Source of the DNA: Corallococcus sp. AS-1-6
GTDB taxonomy: Bacteria > Myxococcota > Myxococcia > Myxococcales > Myxococcaceae
DNA: 64,000 nt
Reading direction: 5' to 3'
NCBI RefSeq assembly: GCF_020037015.1
Contig: NZ_JAIQDE010000006.1
Span: forward strand, 1 to 64,000
Each line of letters opens with the position of its first letter. Within the stretch, counting starts at the first letter, position 1. The notes below the pieces were generated by a model. That model did not search any database and was not told the origin of the DNA. It saw only the letters and a program-made list of their open reading frames with translations. The translations under genes were made by a program, and so were the position numbers. This document shows positions 58,038-64,000 of this stretch, in pieces.

Positions 58038-59606
58038 CTACTCCAGCAGATCCAGGATCGCCAGGGGCTCCTTGGGCTCCAGCAGGTCCAGCCGATGACG
58101 GGCCTTCACGGCCAGCTCCAGGGGCTGAACACCATGGCGGAACCATGCATGCGCGATGCGGTCGATGCCCGCGCCAATCAACGGCGCCGCCGTCCGCAGG
58201 CTGGCGCGGAGAGCCACTGCGTTCGTCTGCCCACCGTGCAGCACCAGGTTTCGCTGACGATAGAGCCGGCGGAATGCCCGCACCGCGTAGCCCTCCACGT
58301 CCTTCAACTTCTTGCGTGGGTCCTTGAGCAGTCCCTCCATCCGTGCCACCGCCGCCCGGTGGCTCCAGACAGGTCCCTCCCAGGGGAGCGACCGGGCTTG
58401 CTGGATGGCTTCCAACATTCGGGATGCGCGCTCGTGATTGCTCGTGCACTTCAGGAGTTGCTCCTGGAGGGGACTGGCGCTGCTCTTGCTTTGGAGGGAT
58501 GCCAGCAATGTCAGCTCCGCCCTGGGAAACGAACACGCCACCAGGGCGGCCAACCGGTCCCCCGCAGGTGCCTTCTGGCCATCCTCGGGTGCGACCAGCA
58601 ACGCTTCGATGGAGGCCCAGCCAGCGGCCACCGCGACCACGGCGGGCGCATCCAACTGACCGAGCAACTCGAAGGCCGCATCCACACGGCTGAAAGGCCC
58701 GGACGCGAAGAGCTGGTCCTGACGCTCCAGACTGCGGACCTCGACCCGCCGATGCCTGCGGAGCGGCAGCGGCTGCCGGCTGCCTTCGACATATGCGTGC
58801 TCGCCATGCCGCATCTGATGGCCTGTTCCAATGAGGAGCCGCGCGGCCAACTTCTCGACTGTCTCCGAAGCCTGTTCCGCGGCGGAGAAGGCATCGCGGG
58901 CATGAACCGTCAGCAACCAGCCTCCGCCTTGCCGGACGTGGGTGGCGTCGAACCCATTCGCGATGAGCCACTTCGAGACCAAGGGCGCGTCACACCATTC
59001 TCGAGGCAGAGGCCCCTGGAGCCCCAGCGCGCTGCGCACGGTCAAGAGGACCTGGAAGCGAGAGGGCGGCGTCCGGGCCAGGGCATGCGCTTCCTCCAGC
59101 AGCTCCGATAGACGATAGACCTGCGTGGAATGGACGAGTCGGTACGTCAGCCAGCGATGAAGGAAGTCGGGGCTGAACCCCGCATCCAGCAGATGGGAGG
59201 CGACGGCGCGGGCCACCCGCTCTGGCTTCACCGGGATGCCCAGCGCGAGCTGTTCCGCCCAGCGGGACAGATATGACGCATCAATCTCCTCGGTGAGACG
59301 GTGCACCGCGGGCAGCTCCCCCGAGCGGGGCCTCAACGGCGAGCCGAGCAGCCGCTGCAGCAGGCTCCGGGACTGCGGTGAGATGCCTTCATCGGGCCCC
59401 AGCGCTCGGGATAATTCGTTCGCCAGCCACTCGACCGCCTTGTCGGAGAGCACGCCCGCCGGGACGGCTTCCACCGCCTCCAACAGCTCACGGAGGCTGA
59501 GCACCGTTCCCACCTCCCAGAGCCCTCGGAACCAGGCGGTCCAAGCCTCGAAGAACTCCAGGAGACGTGCCGCCACCCGCTGTGAGCTGTCCTTGCTTTC
59601 GAGCAC
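58038..59606 (-). CDS. HEPN-like (Apea-type) large protein
   Basis: 522 residues. The long helical N-terminal region has no recognised domain. The C-terminal part carries RNLVLHGG (Arg452 and His457), an Rx4H motif as in HEPN ribonucleases and Apea-like HEPN proteins, followed by helices. HEPN domains act in toxin-antitoxin and antiphage systems. RNase activity and a defence role are inferences. It starts with GTG (59606) and has AAGG 7 nt upstream. The neighbours are not typical defence genes. Confidence 0.6.
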   Translation of the reverse strand: MLESKDSSQRVAARLLEFFEAWTAWFRGLWEVGTVLSLRELLEAVEAVPAGVLSDKAVEWLANELSRALGPDEGISPQSRSLLQRLLGSPLRPRSGELPAVHRLTEEIDASYLSRWAEQLALGIPVKPERVARAVASHLLDAGFSPDFLHRWLTYRLVHSTQVYRLSELLEEAHALARTPPSRFQVLLTVRSALGLQGPLPREWCDAPLVSKWLIANGFDATHVRQGGGWLLTVHARDAFSAAEQASETVEKLAARLLIGTGHQMRHGEHAYVEGSRQPLPLRRHRRVEVRSLERQDQLFASGPFSRVDAAFELLGQLDAPAVVAVAAGWASIEALLVAPEDGQKAPAGDRLAALVACSFPRAELTLLASLQSKSSASPLQEQLLKCTSNHERASRMLEAIQQARSLPWEGPVWSHRAAVARMEGLLKDPRKKLKDVEGYAVRAFRRLYRQRNLVLHGGQTNAVALRASLRTAAPLIGAGIDRIAHAWFRHGVQPLELAVKARHRLDLLEPKEPLAILDLLE

Positions 59607-59949
59607 CGAGCGCCTTACTTTTCGAGCAGGTCACTGGACCGCTCTCTCTACGGAGGCCGTCCCCACCCGGGAGCTGTTCATCCGCGTGGGTTTCGGCCTC
59701 CAATTTTTTCCGCGGGCAGGGTGACGGCTTCCGCCTCCCCTGCTTCCGCGAACCTCCCCCTGGCTCGATGCAGGATTCGCACCCACAGCCTCCGGCGCCG
59801 GAGACCCTCCCCAATTCGCAACCATCTCCGGGCCCGGCTCAATAAAACGCGCGCCGTGCGTGTGGGGACGACCCGGATTTCGGGGTCATTTCGTATCTCA
59901 TTTCCAGAAGGGGCCCGGCCGGGCGCCTCCATGACACGGAGCATTCCGC
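59607..59949. other. Divergent intergenic region (343 nt)
   Basis: The gap separates the leftward HEPN-like gene from the rightward sigma operon. A short inverted repeat GACCC-N8-GGGTC lies at 59870-59887, 60-80 nt upstream of the sigma start. An AT-rich run near 59697-59715 is also seen. No -35/-10 pair was recognised. No RNA gene was seen. Confidence 0.4.
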
Positions 59950-60648
59950 GTGCTGCCTGGAACCGAGCGGTCAGTCTTGGAGGCCTTCCGCCGGGGTGAC
60001 ACCGCCGTGCTCACCCAGGTCTACCGCGCCTATTCGCCAGAAGTGCTGCGCTACCTGTCCCGGCGCTTCGCCGTCCACTCGGAGACCGGCACGCGCTCCG
60101 TCGCGCTCACGCCCCTGGACCTGGACGCCGCGCACCAGGAGACCTTCGTGCGGGCCTTCCGCCCCCACATGCGCCAGGCCTATGACGGCGTGCGCCCCTA
60201 CCTGGGCTTCCTGCTCACCGTCGCCCGCTCCACCGCCATCGACCTCATGCGCGCCTCCGGCCGCGTGGCCCGGGAGGCCATCCCCCTGGATGACGCCCCG
60301 GAGCTCACCCACGCCCCCACCGAGGGCAAGAGCCCGGAGGAAGAGGCCCTGGGCGCCGAGGTCCGCTCCATCGTGCGCCGCTTCCTGGAGGCCCTGCCCG
60401 CCGAAGGGCGCGCCCTGGCCCAGCTTCGCTTCATGGACGGCCTGTCCCAGGAGTCCGCCGCCGACCAGCTCCAGCTCACCCGCGGCGAGGTGCGGGTGCG
60501 CGAACGCCGCCTGCGGTTGCAGTTCACCGAACACCTGAAGGACTCGGGCTGGCTGGACAGCGATGTCTTGCCGGGACGCCTGCAGTGGGGCGCCCTGCTC
60601 GCCACCCTGGCCCTGCTGTGCGCCATCCCATTCGGGAGCCTCCCATGA
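59950..60648 (+). CDS. ECF-like RNA polymerase sigma factor with C-terminal hydrophobic helix
   Basis: 232 residues. Region 2 is seen in LDLDAAHQETFVRAFRP and GFLLTVARSTAIDLMRASGR. Region 4 is LPAEGRALAQLRFMDGLSQE and the following helix-turn-helix with QLTRGEVRVRERR. After region 4 the protein ends with LQWGALLATLALLCAIPF, a hydrophobic helix not usual for sigma factors. The GTG at 59950 has GGAG about 9 nt upstream. It overlaps the anti-sigma gene by 4 nt (ATGA). It should direct transcription of its own operon (inference). Confidence 0.83.
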   Translation: MLPGTERSVLEAFRRGDTAVLTQVYRAYSPEVLRYLSRRFAVHSETGTRSVALTPLDLDAAHQETFVRAFRPHMRQAYDGVRPYLGFLLTVARSTAIDLMRASGRVAREAIPLDDAPELTHAPTEGKSPEEEALGAEVRSIVRRFLEALPAEGRALAQLRFMDGLSQESAADQLQLTRGEVRVRERRLRLQFTEHLKDSGWLDSDVLPGRLQWGALLATLALLCAIPFGSLP

Positions 60649-61445
60649 AGTGGTACGAGCGACATGTGGACGCGGGACTGACGCGCTGGTCCCTGGGGGA
60701 GCTGTCCACCCCCGAATCCTCGCGGCTCCTGCGCCACGCCCACGCCTGCGCCCGCTGCGGCGCCCGCTACGACAAGTGGGCCCGCGCCCACCGCGTCTTC
60801 GAATCCGGCCAGACGGACACCCCCACCGCCACGGAGCTGGAGACACTCACCGCCGCGGGGCTCGAAGCCGCCCTCACCGCCGCCTCGCCCCCGGACGCCG
60901 CCCCCGCCCGGTGGCCCACCCTCGCGGTGCTCGGCGCCACGCTCGCGGCCCTGTTCCTCGCGGTGGTGGTGACGCCCTCGTCCGTCGCGCCCACCGCCGC
61001 CACCGAACCCACCGAGCCCGAGTTCAGCGTCCGGGGCGCCAGCCATGACCCGGTCGCGCCCCCCGCGCCGGTGGCCCAGGCCGTCCTGCGCGTCTTCTGC
61101 GCGAAGCCCGGCCAGGCCCTGCGCGAGCTGCGCGCCGGGGCCGCGTGCACCCCGGGCGCCACGCTGGCCTTCGCGGCCGGTGCCCGCCCGCCCTACACCC
61201 ACGTCGCGGTGCGCGTGCGCGCCGGCGGCCGCGAGGAGGTCAACGGCCCCTTCCTGCTCAGCGGCAAGGCCGGCGAGGAGCGCCCCCTGGAGCTGACGGT
61301 CGCGCTGCCCGCGGGCGCCGATATGGCGGAGGTCACCGCGACGTTCTCCGCGCACCCGGACGCCACCCTGGCGGCCCTCCGTCAGGGCACGGCGGAGGGG
61401 GTGGTGGTGCTCAGGCAGGAGGTCCGGGTAAAGGAATCTCCATGA
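60645..61445 (+). CDS. Zinc-finger anti-sigma factor-like membrane protein
   Basis: 266 residues. The N-terminus has HxxxCxxC (His31, Cys35, Cys38), the ZAS motif of anti-sigma factors. A transmembrane helix (about 92-110, LAVLGATLAALFLAVVV) leads to a periplasmic domain with Ig-like strands and acidic patches. The family holds the sigma factor inactive until a signal arrives. Overlaps of 4 nt on both sides couple it to the sigma and caspase genes. The signal is unknown. Confidence 0.75.
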   Translation: MKWYERHVDAGLTRWSLGELSTPESSRLLRHAHACARCGARYDKWARAHRVFESGQTDTPTATELETLTAAGLEAALTAASPPDAAPARWPTLAVLGATLAALFLAVVVTPSSVAPTAATEPTEPEFSVRGASHDPVAPPAPVAQAVLRVFCAKPGQALRELRAGAACTPGATLAFAAGARPPYTHVAVRVRAGGREEVNGPFLLSGKAGEERPLELTVALPAGADMAEVTATFSAHPDATLAALRQGTAEGVVVLRQEVRVKESP

Positions 61446-63172
61446 AGAAGCTGGAAGTCCTCCTGGGGGTGGCGCTGCTGGCGGCGGCGCCGGAGGCGGT
61501 CGCGGACACCGTGCGGCGCGCGCTGGTCATTGCCCACAACGGCAGTGACGACCCCGCGCTCGCGCCGCTGCGCTACGCGGACGACGACGGCGTGCTGTGG
61601 GCGGAGACGCTCAAGCGGCTGGGCGTGGAGACCACGCTGCTCGTGGACCCGGACGAGCCCACGCGCAAGAGCGGCAGCCTGGCGCTGAAGTCCGCGCAGC
61701 CGCCCACGCGCGCCGCGGTGGAGCAGGCCGTGAAGCGGCTGCAGGCGGCGGCGCTCGCGGACCACGCGGCGGGACGCCAGACGGACGTGCTCATCGTCTA
61801 CGTGGGTCACGGCAACACGGACGACGCGGGCCGCGCCTACTTCACGCTCGCCGACGCGCGCCTGGACCGCGGCAGCCTCTATTCGGAGCTCGTGGATCCG
61901 CTGGGTGCGGACTACGTGCACGTCATCGCGGATGCGTGCCGCGCCTCCGGCGTGGTGGGCAGCCGAGGCGGGACGCCGGACGCGGCGGTGCTGGCGGAGC
62001 TGCGCGGCGTGCTCGCGCGCGAGCAACTGGCGTCGCGCCCCCACGTGGGCGCCCTCTTCGCGGAGAGCGAGGATGGCGAGACGCACGAGTGGTCCCGCAT
62101 CCGTGCGGGCGTCTTCAGCCACGTGGCCCGCTCCGGCCTGCTGGGCGGCGCGGACATCAACGGCGACGGCCAGGTGGAGTACAGCGAGCTGGCCGCGTTC
62201 GTGGCCGCGTCCCTGCACGGCGTGAAGGGCATGCCCGCGCGCCTGTCCGTCAACGCCTTCGCGCCCACGGCCGAGCCCCGCCGCCCGCTGGTGGGCCCCG
62301 CGCCCGAAGGGCCCCGGGTCACCTTCCCCGCCGGCTTCGAGTACGCGCGCCTCTCCGTGGAGGACGCGGACGGCCAGCGGCTGGTGGACGTGCGGCGCTC
62401 GAAGGAGCAGTGGACGCAGATCCTGCTGCCGCTGCGCGACGTGTACTGGGTGCGCGCGCCGGACGCGGAGGCGCGCATCACGCTGGCGCAGGTGTCCTCG
62501 GGCACGCCGAAGCTGCGCCCGCGCGAGCTCCAGGAAAGAGGTCCCGCGGAGGAGGCGCTCCGCCGGGGCCTGTTCGCCGTTCCGCTGGACCGGTCGTTCT
62601 ACGACGAATACGTCGCCGCCGTGGGGCTGGTGCCGGTGGACTTCGGCGACCCCTTCCAGCCGTCCGTCATCGGCGGGGCGCGCTCGCCGCTGGCCGTGGC
62701 GGCGCCGTCCGACTGGACGTCGCGGTTGGAGCTGGGCCTGGGCGCGGGGCGCTCGCCGCTGGGGCTGGCGAAGTTCGCCGCCGGGCCCAGCCTGTCGTGG
62801 CGCACGCCGTCCTCCGTGGACCTGCTCTACTACGGCGTGCGCGGGGCGTATGGCGTCACGCCGCTCGCGTCCCGGGACGGCATCCGCCTGCACCGCTTCA
62901 CGGTGGAGGGGCTGGTGGGGCTGGAGCGCCCCGCGAACACGCCGCTGTTCGCGGAGGTGGGCCTGGGCTGGGGGCTGCTGGGCCTCACGGCGCCGGGCTT
63001 CCGCCAGGCGGACCCGGCGATGCTCACCGGCCACGTGGCCGCGGGCGTGATGGGGCGGCTCGCGGGCATGCCGCTGCGGCTCTCGGCCCGGGTGGGCATG
63101 GATCGCGTCACCGCCAACGGCCACACCGGCATGGACAAGCAGTACGGCCTGGAGATTTCCCTGAGGCGCTAG
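61442..63172 (+). CDS. Secreted caspase-like (C14) peptidase with EF-hand and barrel-like tail
   Basis: 576 residues. A signal peptide (MKKLEVLLGVALLAAAPEA) leads to a caspase-like fold with His123 in VYVGHGN and Cys166 in IADACRAS, the usual dyad. An EF-hand is visible at about 238-249 (DINGDGQVEYSE). The last 160 residues contain Gly-rich amphipathic strands (ELGLGAGRSPLGLAKF) that resemble a beta-barrel. ATG 61442 overlaps the anti-sigma stop in ATGA. The substrate is unknown. Known caspase-like bacterial proteins include metacaspases and TPR-linked CHAT types; this architecture does not match either. Confidence 0.82.
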   Translation: MKKLEVLLGVALLAAAPEAVADTVRRALVIAHNGSDDPALAPLRYADDDGVLWAETLKRLGVETTLLVDPDEPTRKSGSLALKSAQPPTRAAVEQAVKRLQAAALADHAAGRQTDVLIVYVGHGNTDDAGRAYFTLADARLDRGSLYSELVDPLGADYVHVIADACRASGVVGSRGGTPDAAVLAELRGVLAREQLASRPHVGALFAESEDGETHEWSRIRAGVFSHVARSGLLGGADINGDGQVEYSELAAFVAASLHGVKGMPARLSVNAFAPTAEPRRPLVGPAPEGPRVTFPAGFEYARLSVEDADGQRLVDVRRSKEQWTQILLPLRDVYWVRAPDAEARITLAQVSSGTPKLRPRELQERGPAEEALRRGLFAVPLDRSFYDEYVAAVGLVPVDFGDPFQPSVIGGARSPLAVAAPSDWTSRLELGLGAGRSPLGLAKFAAGPSLSWRTPSSVDLLYYGVRGAYGVTPLASRDGIRLHRFTVEGLVGLERPANTPLFAEVGLGWGLLGLTAPGFRQADPAMLTGHVAAGVMGRLAGMPLRLSARVGMDRVTANGHTGMDKQYGLEISLRR

Positions 63173-63265
63173 CGGACGCGGGCCGTTGGGCCCGACCGTG
63201 TCCGTGCGTGGGTGCGCCGCTGTCCGCGCCCACCGCGCCAACCTCGAGCCCTGACGGTCCCTCCC

Positions 63266-64000
63266 GTGTCCCGTTCATTCCTCGTGTACACCGCGCTGTC
63301 GAGCGCCGCCGTGGCCACCGCCCTGCTGGCCGGCTGCGACCCCATCTGCACGAACGGGGTCTCCAGTCCCGGGCAGGGACAGGTGACCCGGAACGCCGCC
63401 GGCACCTGCGTGCAGTTGGTGGTCACCCACCCCGACGCCGGCGCGGAGGGCGACCCGGACGGGGGCACGGATGGTGGGGTGTGCGGCGCCGGGCCGGGCT
63501 GGACGACGCAGGTGGTGGACGAGGGCATCGACGCCCTCACCGCCACGTTCGTCTTCGACGCGCAGGGCGTGGGCCACTACGCCTATTCGAAGAACTCCAA
63601 CCTCCACATCGGCACCACCCGGCCGGGCGACGTGCCGACGCGGGTGTGGAACGTGTGGACCGCCTACGACGTGAACATGGTGGTGGCCGCGGACGGGACG
63701 CACCGCGTGCTGTACCAGCAGGGAGAGCAGGTCGGCTACGCGACCGACGCCAGCGGGACCTGGACCTTCCACATCCTGGTCCGGGGCTGGGCGAGGGCCA
63801 TCGCGCTCGATTCGCAGGGCCGGGCCCACGTGCTCATCGCCAAACCCTCCCTGGACGGCTACCTGCTTGGCACCGTGGCCGCCAACGGCACCTGGAGCCT
63901 GCCGCCGGTGGAGTCGCTCGGTGCCGCGGGCGACCGCGAGCGGCTGGTCGTGGATGCCAATGGCCACGGCCACCTCGTGTTCGCGCGTGGGTTCGGCACG
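63266..64000 (+). CDS. Lipoprotein, partial (3' end outside window)
   Basis: 245 residues are visible. A lipoprotein signal (ALSSAAVATALLAGC) is followed by a Cys- and Asp-rich spacer and then propeller-like strands (FDAQGVGHYAYSK, AADGTHRVLYQQG, LDSQGRAHVLIAK, VDANGHGHLVFARG). These repeats resemble beta-propeller blades of about 45-50 residues. The GTG at 63266 is the first start in the frame. It lies 93 nt after the caspase stop. Confidence 0.7.
   Translation, partial: MSRSFLVYTALSSAAVATALLAGCDPICTNGVSSPGQGQVTRNAAGTCVQLVVTHPDAGAEGDPDGGTDGGVCGAGPGWTTQVVDEGIDALTATFVFDAQGVGHYAYSKNSNLHIGTTRPGDVPTRVWNVWTAYDVNMVVAADGTHRVLYQQGEQVGYATDASGTWTFHILVRGWARAIALDSQGRAHVLIAKPSLDGYLLGTVAANGTWSLPPVESLGAAGDRERLVVDANGHGHLVFARGFGT

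Overview
The window is high-GC, gene-dense bacterial DNA that reads as a chromosome segment of a myxobacterium, most likely Myxococcaceae (Corallococcus or Myxococcus type). The grounds are a MYXO-CTERM protein, a Cys-rich DUF4215-repeat lipoprotein, a DUF2381-type protein next to a Ser/Thr kinase, three Hanks-type kinases, Asp/Gly-rich 'DGG/DAG' linkers in secreted proteins and a near-total preference for G or C at third codon positions. The genus is an inference. No rRNA, tRNA, transposase, integrase or CRISPR array was seen.

Layout. 1-6.5 kb: the 5' part of an envelope protein, an SDR oxidoreductase divergent from a flavin monooxygenase, a secreted M23-type peptidase and a pair of HEAT-repeat proteins. 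6.7-14.1 kb: an apparent operon of a giant kinase-STAND ATPase, a TPR/PEGA membrane protein and a lipoprotein with 20 Cys-rich repeats. 14.3-18 kb: a lipoprotein isoamylase, a pentapeptide-repeat protein and an unknown. 17.9-23.5 kb: a GntR-type regulator with two palindromes upstream, then modCBA (molybdate ABC transporter). A minisatellite lies between modA and modB, and a MarR regulator is divergent from modA with a palindrome over its start. 23.5-31.4 kb: a DUF218 protein, an EEP hydrolase, a MYXO-CTERM protein, a metallo-hydrolase-like protein, proS, an adenylyl cyclase, a YdjM-like membrane protein and thpR. 31.4-38 kb: a histidine kinase with a solute-binding-like sensor domain, a YiiX-like peptidase, a large Asp-box protein and a lipoprotein. 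38-43 kb: livJHMGF (branched-chain amino acid ABC transporter) with a good promoter. 43-50 kb: a small membrane protein, a YsnF/DUF2382 stress protein, the grpE-dnaK-membrane protein-kinase cluster and an H1-like basic protein. 50-58 kb: a secreted nuclease-like lipoprotein, several unknowns, a beta-barrel protein and a DUF2381-kinase pair. 58-64 kb: a HEPN-like protein, then a tightly overlapping sigma factor / zinc anti-sigma / caspase-barrel operon and the start of a lipoprotein gene.

How the genes work together. Housekeeping functions (proS, thpR, grpE-dnaK, liv, mod) are interleaved with envelope and signalling genes. The most unusual unit is the last operon: sigma factor, anti-sigma and caspase-like genes overlap by 4 nt each, the sigma factor ends in a hydrophobic helix and the caspase-like protein carries an EF-hand and a barrel-like tail. 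Many genes are coupled by ATGA or GTGA overlaps. Many large open frames lie antisense to real genes because of the base composition and were left out. Promoters are weakly conserved, so only the best are listed.
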